Source: Psychromonas ossibalaenae ATCC BAA-1528 (GTDB lineage: Bacteria; Pseudomonadota; Gammaproteobacteria; Enterobacterales; Psychromonadaceae). From it: DNA of 64,000 nucleotides. Below the pieces are notes generated by a model. That model was not told the origin of the DNA. It searched no databases and worked only from the letters and a program-made list of their open reading frames with translations. Each line of letters begins with the position of its first letter. Position 1 is the stretch's first letter. The translations under genes and the position numbers were made by a program. The stretch covers positions 1 through 64,000 of the forward strand of contig NZ_KB906989.1 in the NCBI RefSeq assembly GCF_000381745.1. Reading direction: 5' to 3'. Below, one piece after another: positions 37,429-46,714 of this stretch.

Positions 37429-37898
37429 AGGCCCGTTTCTTCTGCATCTTTAAGCGCCTGTTGATGGCGAGTATTTTGCTCCTGCGTAGCTTTTGTCTGC
37501 TCTTTTTTACGGTTTTCTTTCTGCTCAGCAACGCCGTTATACTCACGCAGTTCAAAAGAAACATTCCAGGCTAATAAGCTGTCATGCTCAGTGGCATTAA
37601 TACTGCCGGTGAATTTTGCCTGCCTGATTTTTAATGCAAGCGCCAATACATTACCCACACGGTAAACCTGGCGGTTATCATGTTTATCCTTTGCCGAGGC
37701 GAGTTGATACAGCAGGGTTAATATCCATAAGGATTTAAACGGAATAATCCCGGCAACGGATAGTTTCTTACCTTTATCCCCCTGCTCTGCCGTATCCGTG
37801 CCCGATGACTGCCCGCTCATGTCCTGGTCTTTAAGCTCCATTGACATGCCCACTGTCATGGCGTCGAGCTTTACGATTATTCCGTTTAAGCTGAGCAT
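37425..37898 (-). CDS. phage baseplate-region protein
   Basis: 157 residues. It begins MLSLNGIIVKLDAMTVGMSM, includes KLSVAGIIPFKSLWILTLLYQLASAKDKHDNRQVYRVGNV and ends in a charged, probably coiled-coil tail (EQKENRKKEQTKATQEQNTRHQQ). The folded part looks like a small beta-rich baseplate component acting with the hub encoded next. It overlaps both neighbours, so it belongs to the tail operon. No precise function can be given. Confidence 0.65.
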   Translation of the reverse strand: MLSLNGIIVKLDAMTVGMSMELKDQDMSGQSSGTDTAEQGDKGKKLSVAGIIPFKSLWILTLLYQLASAKDKHDNRQVYRVGNVLALALKIRQAKFTGSINATEHDSLLAWNVSFELREYNGVAEQKENRKKEQTKATQEQNTRHQQALKDAEETGL

Positions 37899-38782
37899 AA
37901 TAACTCCTCAAAGAATGTCAGTGGTGCGGCACTAAGCAGTAAACTGGCAATGGTATGTTGATTATTACCCGGTGCCGACGCTTGGCTTAACTGGGCGGCA
38001 ATACTTTCCGTGCTTCCACTGAGAGACATACTCCAAACGCTGCCGGTCAGGTTTTTCAGTGCGTTAACGGCCTCGCTTATTTCTGCCAGCTTGCTGGCAC
38101 GCTTAGTAGCTAAGACTTGTAATTTATCAATGACGTGATTTTTATCGTGGGCTAATGATTCAAGCGTCGCAACCTGCGCCCCTTGGTAATACAAGGTTTC
38201 TCGAAGAGGGCTCGCGTGTAAACTGCCTGCCGGTTTAAAGCGGGGCTGGCTAATAGATGCAGGCTGAAATAACTTATCCACTGATTGTGTGGATAACGCA
38301 GTGGACTGTCTGGCGACTTGTCCCCAATCAGGTAAAGGGAATACGCTCACCAGGTTATTTAAGACAGACGCAAACTGATTTAACTGCGATTCACTGACCA
38401 TAACAGCAACACAATAAAGTTGCCCTGCAGGGCGGTTTTTATCAACCTGGTCACGCAGTTTAGCAGCCAAACAGCTAACCGCTTGTTGTGGATTAAGGTA
38501 AGCACCGGACGCCTGCTGATCACCGACTTGAAACTGATAAGGTGAAGCTGTTAATACTACCCCTTGAGTTAATAACAAATCTAAATCATCGCGAAGCCCT
38601 AGCAATGCTTGTGCCTCAACGCTTAACGGGTGGCGCGTGTAATTCGCATCACTGATTAAAGGCGTTAACCGAGCAGTGGCCTCATCCATTATTGTACCAA
38701 CTTCTGTGGTCACCGTTTCAGCATCCGTTTGAATAGACTGAGCAACGCTTGGCCATGTGAGTGGTGAGTTAACCCAGTTCAT
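37886..38782 (-). CDS. phage tail/baseplate protein of unknown function
   Basis: 298 residues from ATG 38782, which overlaps the upstream stop by ATGA; the frame to 38812 would run into that gene. The sequence is mainly helical (LGLRDDLDLLLTQGVVL, ALSTQSVDKLFQP, INKLQVLATKRASKLAEI-like segments) with no catalytic motif. Proteins of this size lie between fibre and hub genes in HP1-like prophages of marine bacteria. Its place argues for a baseplate or initiator-complex part. Confidence 0.6.
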   Translation of the reverse strand: MNWVNSPLTWPSVAQSIQTDAETVTTEVGTIMDEATARLTPLISDANYTRHPLSVEAQALLGLRDDLDLLLTQGVVLTASPYQFQVGDQQASGAYLNPQQAVSCLAAKLRDQVDKNRPAGQLYCVAVMVSESQLNQFASVLNNLVSVFPLPDWGQVARQSTALSTQSVDKLFQPASISQPRFKPAGSLHASPLRETLYYQGAQVATLESLAHDKNHVIDKLQVLATKRASKLAEISEAVNALKNLTGSVWSMSLSGSTESIAAQLSQASAPGNNQHTIASLLLSAAPLTFFEELLCSA

Positions 38783-39711
38783 GCTATCTCCGGTAAAACC
38801 GGCCTGCCGCACTCAGGAAAATCATCTTGGAGCAGGTATTCATGAAGTAATTTACGCGCCATTAATAACGCGTAATATTCCCTTTTGCTATAACGGGTAA
38901 TGCGCAAAGCTGCATACTTATCTGGAATGTGTTTATCTTGAAGATAAGCGTTTAACATCTGCTGGATTACTGTTAACTGCGCAGTCTGCCACTCTTTTTC
39001 TTTTTTAATCCACACAGGCCGGTGGCGTATTTTGTCATATAGCCAGGTGCCGGTGATCTCATCCCAGGAATCAAACTCTTCTCGCTCAAGTAACGTATGC
39101 GTATCAGGAATAGGGCCTATCTTTTCAATTAAATAATCTTCCCCTCTATCACGGCTTTTTGCATAGGCCATTTTCCCACGGTGGTCTTCTATTAATACCC
39201 ACCCCTGCATTATCAATCGAGCAACAACCCCTTCAGATACTTCCGGTGGCGGCGTAAATGTATGATTATCAGGTAAATCAAAATTAAAATCACTGACTAA
39301 CAGCTCATTGGCTTTACGGTCCCAATAGGATTTACCCAGCTCAATATCATAAACCGTCCATTGCTCATCTTGATAGAGAACGGTTTGAGTATCACTATCA
39401 TGACGTGGAGGCGCTTCTGTAATAGCACCTTCAGGATAATAACCATCGGGCTCACCGATATAGTGCTTTTGGCCATGTTCGCTGTAAAACTCAAAGAATG
39501 TTTTATCTTCAATCTCATCCTCCCATGACTGCTTACCAACATTGTATCTAGCCGTCATGCCCGTTTTTGAAGGTGTATATATATCTTGAATACAGTCTGC
39601 CCCCAATGACGTACCAGCCACTACATACTCATCTTGGTTTTGAATCCACCATCCACTTAACGCGATACGGGAAACCGACACCACCGCTGATTCATTAAAA
39701 AATACTGTCAT
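38779..39711 (-). CDS. probable tail-fibre partner/assembly protein
   Basis: 310 residues. It follows the fibre gene with a one-base TAATG overlap, the classical place of a tail-fibre assembly chaperone. Its middle (EQWTVYDIELGKSYWDRKANELLVSDFNFDL-like, GYYPEGAITEAPP) resembles the short beta repeats in such chaperones. It is longer than P2 gpG (175 residues), and the N-terminal IYTPSKTGMTARYN part may be structural. No enzymatic motif is seen. It could alternatively be a fibre subunit. Confidence 0.6.
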   Translation of the reverse strand: MTVFFNESAVVSVSRIALSGWWIQNQDEYVVAGTSLGADCIQDIYTPSKTGMTARYNVGKQSWEDEIEDKTFFEFYSEHGQKHYIGEPDGYYPEGAITEAPPRHDSDTQTVLYQDEQWTVYDIELGKSYWDRKANELLVSDFNFDLPDNHTFTPPPEVSEGVVARLIMQGWVLIEDHRGKMAYAKSRDRGEDYLIEKIGPIPDTHTLLEREEFDSWDEITGTWLYDKIRHRPVWIKKEKEWQTAQLTVIQQMLNAYLQDKHIPDKYAALRITRYSKREYYALLMARKLLHEYLLQDDFPECGRPVLPEIA

Positions 39712-41966
39712 TATACTAGCCTCACTATCCAGTTGAATTTACGGTTTTTGATGGTGTTTTCTGTGCTGCCGAATGATGCAATCAACAGGGTATGCGCATG
39801 AGAGCCAATGGGAATACTATGCGTATGTCCAGAGTGCGAGCTACTGGCAATAAAGCTGCCACTCGATAATTCAGTTTCTTGTACGTAGCCACCCATTCCA
39901 TTGTCATCATTCCCACCGGTCATAGAATGTAAGTGGGCTCCGTCAAGCTCAGCCTCTTTAGTGCCGACATCAGTGCTGCCGACTGTTGAGCCCTCATGAG
40001 TATGGGAAATAACCTGATCTGCTTCATAAGCAAGCACTAGCTCTTCATCGGTTTTACCGACAACAGCAAGCCCCCTCATATCATCTAAAATACCAGTGGG
40101 GTAAGCCTCAGCAGTTTCAGGGTAAAGGTCAACATCAAATGCCTGCCCTTTCATCACGACAAAACCCTCCGGCGGTGTATCCGTTGGCCACGGCAGAGGG
40201 ACACCGACAGGGCAAGCTGAAGAGCTCGCCAAGTCATAGGCAGCTTTCACTGCGCTGGGAGTGGCGGCTAAGACCGTACTTGTTGAGCTAATGGAGGTCG
40301 ATAACTGCACCGCTCCTTTTTCTGTCGTTGATGCATCAGCAATTGACAGCGTTCGGTCAGCAGATAAATCACCGCCTCCCAGCAATGGACTGGTTGTGGC
40401 GATAGTGACTGTCTGCGCGACTTTACCGGCGGCGAGGTCGTAAGCGGATTTAACCGCACTTGGTGTGGCCGCTAAGGCAGTGCTTGTAGAATCAATGGCA
40501 GTCGATAACTGTGTGGCGCCATAAACTGTGGTGCTGGCAACCACATAAGTCCATTTTTCATTCGCAACACCTAGCGCTTCAACGCCTTTGTCATAGGCCG
40601 TTTTTACCGCCGTGGCAGTAGCGCTTAATATACTTGAGACTGTCGACACGGAATCGCTCAACTGCACCGCACCTTTCTGCTCAGTAGTACCGTCATCAAT
40701 TGACAAGGTTCGGTCAGTAGATAAATCACCACCTCCTTGTAATGGGCTGGTTGTTGCAATAGTTGTTGTTTGACCCGCTTGACCGGCGGCAAGGTCATAA
40801 GCGGATTTAACTGCAGTCGCTGTCGCTCCCAAGGTACTCGATACTGTCGATACTGAATCAGTTAACTGCACCGCACCTTTTTGCGCAGTTGTACCGTCAT
40901 CAATTGACAGAGTTCGGTCAGCAGATAAATCCCCGCCCCCTTGTAACGGGCTGGTTGTTGCAATAGTTCGACCAGCAAAGGCTTCACTGATTTTGTTAGC
41001 AATGCCGCGCCAGAACTGCGCTAGTTTCACATGCTTACTCTCGATTGACTCCTCATCAATATCACTGTCAGTGGCAGCGTTATCCTGCCGTTCGAACGAA
41101 GGGGAGCCACCTAAAAAACGTGTATCGGTGATATTGCCTTCTTCATCAATCTCAGCAATGTGCGTCACGTAATGCGCATATCCATCTTCATCAATATAAT
41201 CAACCAGATCGTCTGTCGATGAAATAAGTTTAACCACAGTGCCCCACTGACTGGTCACCAGCCCCTGCCAGCTGGCATCCACATAAATTCTGCTGGGCAT
41301 TAACACATCAATAATAGGCATATCGGTTTTACTAGCGCAGCGCAGGCCCCCTACATACCCGACACCTTTCGTGGCGGTGTAAACCGTTAGTGCATTGTCC
41401 GTCACCTCTTTTTTAGTTACCTTAAATCCGTCATTGATAAAGGAAGCAGCGTAATAATGGTCAACATTGCTTAAACGCGCAGCGTCATCGATACCGAACA
41501 GGCGTGCGGTAAAATCAATCTGCCAAGTGGATGCATCAACATGAATTTCAGTCAGCTGTTTTGCGCCGCTATAACTCATCATGATTGAGCGGGTGATGGC
41601 ATTACCGTTCTGCTCACCGATAATCGTTTTTAGTTTATGAACGATCGGGATATGACTGATAGCAGCCAGTACGTCTGAGCTTTTATTGCGCAGTCCAATC
41701 CAGTTAAAATCAAAGTCGCCGATGCTGGTATCCATTATTAATGAATAAACCACCGCATTAGGATTGACATAACCTGTCTGGCTGACATCACTGATAAATA
41801 CAATATGCTCTTCATCCGGCAGCCCTTCTTCTGGGTCAACCGGCACGCTCGGATCTTGCCCTGGTATATTGGCCAGTACAAACTCATCAAGTATAACCGG
41901 CAGGCCTAATGCTTCCTGCTCCGCTTTATACGCTTCAAACGCAAGTGTAATAATGGTGTTTGACAT
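39711..41966 (-). CDS. phage tail fibre, collar-domain type
   Basis: 751 residues. The N-terminal 170 or so (VYSLIMDTSIGDFDFNWIGLRN, VHKLKTIIGEQNGNAITRSIMM) match the DUF3751 tail-collar fibre anchor. The centre (about 330-580) is built of repeats: three copies of ATTSPLxGGGDLSxDRTLSI and four of a KGAVQL...ATAVKxAYD-type unit. The C-terminal part has a tail-collar segment (PLPWPTDTPPEGFVVMKGQAFD) and His-rich HTHEGS, HLHSM and HSGHTHSIPIGSHAHT motifs that may bind metal as in trimeric fibre tips. It should recognise the host surface. Confidence 0.85.
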   Translation of the reverse strand: MSNTIITLAFEAYKAEQEALGLPVILDEFVLANIPGQDPSVPVDPEEGLPDEEHIVFISDVSQTGYVNPNAVVYSLIMDTSIGDFDFNWIGLRNKSSDVLAAISHIPIVHKLKTIIGEQNGNAITRSIMMSYSGAKQLTEIHVDASTWQIDFTARLFGIDDAARLSNVDHYYAASFINDGFKVTKKEVTDNALTVYTATKGVGYVGGLRCASKTDMPIIDVLMPSRIYVDASWQGLVTSQWGTVVKLISSTDDLVDYIDEDGYAHYVTHIAEIDEEGNITDTRFLGGSPSFERQDNAATDSDIDEESIESKHVKLAQFWRGIANKISEAFAGRTIATTSPLQGGGDLSADRTLSIDDGTTAQKGAVQLTDSVSTVSSTLGATATAVKSAYDLAAGQAGQTTTIATTSPLQGGGDLSTDRTLSIDDGTTEQKGAVQLSDSVSTVSSILSATATAVKTAYDKGVEALGVANEKWTYVVASTTVYGATQLSTAIDSTSTALAATPSAVKSAYDLAAGKVAQTVTIATTSPLLGGGDLSADRTLSIADASTTEKGAVQLSTSISSTSTVLAATPSAVKAAYDLASSSACPVGVPLPWPTDTPPEGFVVMKGQAFDVDLYPETAEAYPTGILDDMRGLAVVGKTDEELVLAYEADQVISHTHEGSTVGSTDVGTKEAELDGAHLHSMTGGNDDNGMGGYVQETELSSGSFIASSSHSGHTHSIPIGSHAHTLLIASFGSTENTIKNRKFNWIVRLV
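40225..40985. repeat. internal repeat block of the fibre gene
   Basis: Three near-identical DNA segments encode ATTSPLQGGGDLSADRTLSI-type units (near 40340-40400, 40690-40760 and 40890-40965), each linked to an AVKSAYDLAAG unit. Similarity at DNA level makes recombination by unit loss or gain likely, a known route to fibre variation. Confidence 0.7.
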
Positions 41967-41983
41967 GCTCTTCCTCTACTTTG

Positions 41984-42556
41984 CTATTCTTCTAATATTG
42001 CGACGTGGCATTGATGATCCCAATCCATCGGTGCCACGCTCATTTCTAGGCAAACCGGAGCAATCACTTCAAATTCATAGCGCCGACATGTTCGTCCGTA
42101 ACTCCTGATAATTTCATCCAATAAAGCAGCATCTTCGGTCAGCTGAGAATCATCAACACGTATTGAGATAATGTCCCAGTCACGCCCAGGTAACCGCTCA
42201 TCAATTTCAATAAAGCCCACGCCTAAACGCTCAAAAATCTGAATAAATCCGGCAACACTACCGGCATCTTTAGCATTAACGACCGCATATTTAACCCGAA
42301 TACGAAACAGGGAAAGCGGCTCATCCTCAAAACGGCTGATATCTCTGTCCCACGCCATTAAATTAAGCATGGATTCACTGCAGGTTAATGCATCCGCCTG
42401 ATGCAATGGGAAGAGCAGCCAGCCATTGATTAAACGAAAAAACTGATGAACACCTTTTGATAAAAAGTACGGCTCGACTAACTGCGGTGATATGGTTTTG
42501 CCGTCCTGCCACCATGGAATAATGCTTTTGGGTAATATCGGCAGTTTCTTTAACAT
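41984..42556 (-). CDS. phage tail protein I-like baseplate protein
   Basis: 190 residues. The segment LNLMAWDRDISRFEDEPLSLFRIRVKYA and its place between the J-type gene and the fibre gene identify it as gpI-like. gpI joins the baseplate wedge with J and W. It starts one base before the J stop ends (TAATG). It has no membrane segment. Confidence 0.78.
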   Translation of the reverse strand: MLKKLPILPKSIIPWWQDGKTISPQLVEPYFLSKGVHQFFRLINGWLLFPLHQADALTCSESMLNLMAWDRDISRFEDEPLSLFRIRVKYAVVNAKDAGSVAGFIQIFERLGVGFIEIDERLPGRDWDIISIRVDDSQLTEDAALLDEIIRSYGRTCRRYEFEVIAPVCLEMSVAPMDWDHQCHVAILEE

Positions 42557-43755
42557 TACATCTCCTCGCTAACAGATAAAGTGCTTAGCCTCGGCTGCTC
42601 TAGCGCGCTGATAATGTCCTGCTGCACTTCGCCGTCAACGATGAATAATATTGATGTAACAGGCGCCATCGCATTGTGAATTTCACGGCCCATCTGCGAT
42701 AAACTAAAACGGCTAAGCGGCAGCGTGCGGGTCATATCAGTAAAGCCCTCTGTTTCACGAAAAGCAGCACGAATGCGCTGCTCAACTTCCGTGAGTTGAA
42801 TAATGGTTTCCTGCTCTGTTAAATTTTCAACCAGTACCACGGTCGCCGTCACTTCATGGTATTTATCCGGGATAGCCTCACAAATCATGATATCGCCGTG
42901 CCCGTGGTGGCCATCATTCATAATATGCTGATTCAGTTCATCAAGTGTCGCTTGGGGTGTTTCCCCTACTTCCATTAAAATATAAGCAATGGCAGAGCCT
43001 GGCGTAATATCGCCGGTGTTTAAAAAGAAAACATGATCGCTTCTAATACCGGCCACACTGGCAATAATGGAGCGGTAGGCATCATCAATATGCCAGCTTC
43101 CGGCACTGGTAAAGGCATTCTGAAGTCTCAGTGCCAATGCCTCATCGGTTTCAGCGTTCGCGCCCAGGCGGGTTATCCAGTCAGCTTCATTAACCGCGGC
43201 GATAATGCCAGGGAGCTCTACGGGAATAATATTAAAATACCCCGCCGGTAAGTTATATGCACTGCCGGCCTCTACTGCCTGTGTCAGTACCTCGCCGGTA
43301 AGTTGCCCTGCATCAACCACCGTGTCGCTTAACACCTGCACCTGGTATATCACCCCGTCAATCGGTAGCGTTTGAATAATTGCCCCTTGCACAATCGTCA
43401 CGGCATCATCTGCATTAGCTTTAGTAAAAGTGATATTCCCCTGCGTTTTTTCCGCTTCTTTTACGCTGACGTTAAGCTCCCAGGCTTTAAGCTCAAGTGC
43501 CCACCGCGCTGCAGTGGCGACAAACATATTCGGCAGTACAAAACCGGCTAACAACCCTCGGACAAGCCACACCGCAGGCGTGACAACAGCCGCCCGTACC
43601 CAACTCCAAAACGGCGACATCTGCGAGTCATTAGAAAGGTGACAGCCTGCATCAACCACTTCTGTCTGCAACTTTTCTGCAAGCGCCTCGGCGCTGGTCG
43701 GAATACCAGCCTCATTTAATATCTGCTCAAAATCAGCGTCTGGTCGTTGATTCAT
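42556..43755 (-). CDS. baseplate J-like protein
   Basis: 399 residues with the Baseplate_J arrangement: an N-terminal helical part (VRAAVVTPAVWLVRGLLAGFVLPNMFVATAARWALELKAWELN), then beta-rich ITFTKANADDAVTIVQGAIIQ and RLQNAFTSAGSWHIDDAYRSIIASVAGI with GSAIAYILMEVGETP. It forms the wedge arms of the contractile-tail baseplate. It overlaps W upstream (ATGA) and I downstream (TAATG). Confidence 0.87.
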   Translation of the reverse strand: MNQRPDADFEQILNEAGIPTSAEALAEKLQTEVVDAGCHLSNDSQMSPFWSWVRAAVVTPAVWLVRGLLAGFVLPNMFVATAARWALELKAWELNVSVKEAEKTQGNITFTKANADDAVTIVQGAIIQTLPIDGVIYQVQVLSDTVVDAGQLTGEVLTQAVEAGSAYNLPAGYFNIIPVELPGIIAAVNEADWITRLGANAETDEALALRLQNAFTSAGSWHIDDAYRSIIASVAGIRSDHVFFLNTGDITPGSAIAYILMEVGETPQATLDELNQHIMNDGHHGHGDIMICEAIPDKYHEVTATVVLVENLTEQETIIQLTEVEQRIRAAFRETEGFTDMTRTLPLSRFSLSQMGREIHNAMAPVTSILFIVDGEVQQDIISALEQPRLSTLSVSEEM

Positions 43756-44084
43756 CTGTTAACCCTTATTTCCCCAGTCGGCCCATATTCATAGGCATCG
43801 GCTGTTAATATTATTTCGCCGGCTTGCCGCTCCGTGGCCGTTGCACTACCGGGCGTGATACGAATATCCAGCTCGGTTAACTGCTCTATCTGCACCAGTA
43901 CATCAGCCCGTAAGGCCGGGTTTCTTTCACCAATTAATTCACGGGCGAGTCCCGACTCCATAATGGCGTGTTTAATATCCTGCGAGATGCTGTACAAATC
44001 ACTGCATTCCAACGGCTGCTGTCCCGCATCTATTTCCCAGCCGCCATTCATTACTTGTAAATCAATGTACTTTTTATCCGGCAT
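43752..44084 (-). CDS. gpW/gp25-like baseplate wedge protein
   Basis: 110 residues from ATG 44084 (MPDKKYIDLQVMNGGW); ATG 44093 is possible. The body SISQDIKHAIMESGLARELIGERNP and VLVQIEQLTELDIRITPGSA matches the gp25/W lysozyme-like wedge family, in which catalytic residues are lost. It lies inside the usual W-J-I block. It overlaps the end of the tape-measure gene. Confidence 0.8.
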   Translation of the reverse strand: MPDKKYIDLQVMNGGWEIDAGQQPLECSDLYSISQDIKHAIMESGLARELIGERNPALRADVLVQIEQLTELDIRITPGSATATERQAGEIILTADAYEYGPTGEIRVNR

Positions 44085-46251
44085 TGAGTTCATCCCACTG
44101 CGCTAACTGATCCGGTGTAAATGCATTTTGTGTGGTGATAAACACATCGCCATACTGGCGCGTGACCGTTGGTTTAGCTTTATTAACGGTCGTGACATTG
44201 GATACCATCCCTTGAGGTAACTGTGTTTGATTTTGCGGCAGCTGATAAGGCGTAACACTAGGCAGTGACTCATCAGAAGTTAACGAGGTATTTTCAAAGG
44301 CAGGCATTGCGTCCATGGTATCCACCACCGGCGACGTGACATTCACCGCTTGAATCTGCTGGGCAATATCAACATCAGGGGTGCCAGGCTGCGCGAACGA
44401 CGACATTTCAGACGCTGACGGCATCACAGGCACTTCAGGGATAAGCGGTATTTTTGGTGTTTCAGGCATGAACGGCTGTGCAGTGTTTTCCATCATTGGC
44501 ACAGTTTCAGGCGCCGTAAAAGACAACATGGGAGGCACTTCACCGGCCTTTATCTGACTAGCTGATGTCAACGCAGGCGCTTCAAGCTCCGGTGAATCAA
44601 TTGAGGCCATGGCAGGGCTTAGCGGGGGAAGCTCTGTCTGCGTGACCATTGATAACATGGCGGGTATCTCTGTGGTTTGCGCTTGTTTTTCAATATCAAT
44701 ACCAGGTGCCTGCGGCAACTCGCCCGCTTTAAAGTCGATATCAACACCCGGCACTTTATTAAGCATACTGATAACCCAGTCAATGGTATCTGCTAAGTAT
44801 TTGAAAACCGCAGTATCACCAAACGAGGCTTTAAGCTCATCCCACCAGTAAATGGCCGCACCTACGATGGCTATCAAAGCAACAAATCCTGCCACTACCC
44901 AGGTGATGGGGCTAGCCCATAATGCAGCGTTAAATAACCAGGCTGATGCGGTCATTAAAATGGTTTGAATGCGAAGCAGTTTAAAGACGCCGCTTAATGC
45001 CGTCATTGTCAGTGCCCAGCCGGCTGACATCATCTGCCCGATACCCATAGCAAGCGACAACACTGCCACCACACCCGCAAGGGAAATACCAGCAATGGCT
45101 GCATACCCCATGATTTCACCTAATATCGGGAATTCATGGATCCAGGTAGTCAGCACCGTAATACCATCAATCATTGATGCAACAAGCGTATTGATTGACG
45201 GTAGTACAGCGCCAAACACAGAAGCGCGCACCGCAAAGAAAACAGCCTCTAAACGTTCCCACTGGTCAGTCATGGACGCAGCCATTTCTTCGGCTTTGCT
45301 CATTCCCTGAACCTGCCCTAATGCGTCAATGTTTTGAGCAAGACCTGCGGTATCTGCCATCAGCAGTTTAATCATGCCAACGGCTTCCTGCGTGCCGAAT
45401 GCCTTAGTCAGCTCTGCTGATTCAGCCACACTGATAGTCTCGCCATAACGTCCCTTTAACTGTTCTAAAATATCAATCATCGGCAGCATCTGTCCCTGGC
45501 TGTCCGTAAAGCTCATGTTTAATTCATCTTGCGCTTTGGCAACACCATTTAAAAATGCACGGTATTTTGTGCCTGCTTCACTGCCTGACATGGTCGCTTG
45601 TAATGTACCAAGTATCGCCATCTGCTCGTTCATGCCGATACCCACAGAAGTCGCTTCTGCGCCAATACTGGTAAATGCACTGCTCATCTCAGCGCCTGTT
45701 GTTTTAAACATCTGCACCGCACTGGCCGTCATGCCGGCAACCTGCTCAACCCATTCCCCCCTCCCCATTTCTGCAGCTTGATTTTTAAAGATGCCGTACA
45801 TGGTGCCCATGTAATTGGTAATGGTGCCCGTATCCGCTTTAGTCGCGGCCGCCAGTACCCCTGATGCTTTTGTAAATTGTGATAACTCATCACCGCTAAG
45901 CCCTGCAATGGCAGATTGAATATCATAGGAAGCAGCGACAAACTCTTCAGCGGATTTACCGTATTCGACAGAGAAATCAAGCGCCGTCGCCTGCAGCTGC
46001 TTTAATGCTGCATCGGTCACCCCCAACGATTTGACCTCCCCAATTTTTCTGTCCATTTCAATGGCCGGCATTAATGCATTTTGAATAGCAAAGCCTGCCG
46101 CCACCAAACCTGCACCACCACTGGCCATATTAGCCATGCCCTGACGACCGGCATCAACAGTGGTCTGCATTTGCGCAGTGATCCCCTGCAGAGGTTTAGT
46201 TACCTGGTCAATCAGTGCCACGGTCATTAACAATCTGTCTTGAAAACTCAT
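44074..46251 (-). CDS. tail tape-measure protein, TP901-type
   Basis: 725 residues. The N-terminal 330 or so are the TP901 core (MTVALIDQVTKPLQGITAQ, EFVAASYDIQSAIAGLSGDEL, EAGTKYRAFLNGVAKAQDELN). Several long hydrophobic segments follow (IMGYAAIAGISLAGVVAVLSLAMG, WVVAGFVALIAIVGAAIYWW) that may enter the host membrane during DNA injection. The C-terminal third is Pro/Met/Glu-rich and of low complexity (PMMENTAQPFMPETPKIPLIPEVPVM). The ATG overlaps the frameshift extension stop by ATGA. Its length sets tail length. Confidence 0.88.
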   Translation of the reverse strand: MSFQDRLLMTVALIDQVTKPLQGITAQMQTTVDAGRQGMANMASGGAGLVAAGFAIQNALMPAIEMDRKIGEVKSLGVTDAALKQLQATALDFSVEYGKSAEEFVAASYDIQSAIAGLSGDELSQFTKASGVLAAATKADTGTITNYMGTMYGIFKNQAAEMGRGEWVEQVAGMTASAVQMFKTTGAEMSSAFTSIGAEATSVGIGMNEQMAILGTLQATMSGSEAGTKYRAFLNGVAKAQDELNMSFTDSQGQMLPMIDILEQLKGRYGETISVAESAELTKAFGTQEAVGMIKLLMADTAGLAQNIDALGQVQGMSKAEEMAASMTDQWERLEAVFFAVRASVFGAVLPSINTLVASMIDGITVLTTWIHEFPILGEIMGYAAIAGISLAGVVAVLSLAMGIGQMMSAGWALTMTALSGVFKLLRIQTILMTASAWLFNAALWASPITWVVAGFVALIAIVGAAIYWWDELKASFGDTAVFKYLADTIDWVISMLNKVPGVDIDFKAGELPQAPGIDIEKQAQTTEIPAMLSMVTQTELPPLSPAMASIDSPELEAPALTSASQIKAGEVPPMLSFTAPETVPMMENTAQPFMPETPKIPLIPEVPVMPSASEMSSFAQPGTPDVDIAQQIQAVNVTSPVVDTMDAMPAFENTSLTSDESLPSVTPYQLPQNQTQLPQGMVSNVTTVNKAKPTVTRQYGDVFITTQNAFTPDQLAQWDELNAG

Positions 46252-46436
46252 TTTTTAAATAATTTTCCTATGGCATTAGCGACGGCTATTTCTTGGCGTT
46301 TATAAAGGTGTGTGTCTAACCACATGGCGCGAGCAAGGTTTTGCGGCTGGTCATCCTCATTGGGCAGAAGATGACGACGCAGGGTGAGAGCTTGTTCATA
46401 AGGGTTTTTATCAATTCGCCCCACCCGCTCGGTTAG
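46248..46436 (-). CDS. -1 frameshift extension of the tail assembly chaperone (E' part)
   Basis: An open frame without its own start, 62 codons, beginning at the slippery site and encoding LTERVGRIDKNPYEQALTLR and onward to AIGKLFKK. It is read only if ribosomes slip back one base on A-AAA-AAC (46442-46436, minus strand) just before the stop of the gene at 46433-46714. The fused product would be about 155 residues. Its TGA overlaps the tape-measure ATG. This is the E/E' (G/GT-like) arrangement of tailed phages. Confidence 0.85.
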   Translation of the reverse strand, partial: LTERVGRIDKNPYEQALTLRRHLLPNEDDQPQNLARAMWLDTHLYKRQEIAVANAIGKLFKK

Positions 46437-46714
46437 TTTTTTAAGCTAACCTTAATACCGCCCTTAGCACCTTTGTTAACTTCCATGAACAGCTCCATGA
46501 TTAATCCAGGTACCGTGTCTAATAGTTCAATTAACGTGTCTTTCTGCAAACTGTCGACCGTACGCGTTAAGAAGGTATACGCCGGGGCGACTTTGTTATC
46601 CGGCATGAGCTCATTGGTGTAGTTGTTATGGTCAGTTACGGTAGGCGTGAAGTTAAGCTCAGTACTGCCGACTCTGACGACGATAATTTTTTTTGCTGTA
46701 TTTACTGGTTTCAT
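46433..46714 (-). CDS. tail assembly chaperone (gpE-like)
   Basis: 93 residues. It lies directly before the tape-measure gene, as P2 E does, and its last codons TTA-AAA-AAC-TAA contain the frameshift heptamer. The sequence FTPTVTDHNNYTNELMPDNK and TLIELLDTVPGLIMELFMEV resembles HP1-type chaperones. It should coat the tape measure during tail assembly. The inverted repeat GGTTAG...CTAACC (46450-46431) surrounds the slippery site. Confidence 0.82.
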   Translation of the reverse strand: MKPVNTAKKIIVVRVGSTELNFTPTVTDHNNYTNELMPDNKVAPAYTFLTRTVDSLQKDTLIELLDTVPGLIMELFMEVNKGAKGGIKVSLKN

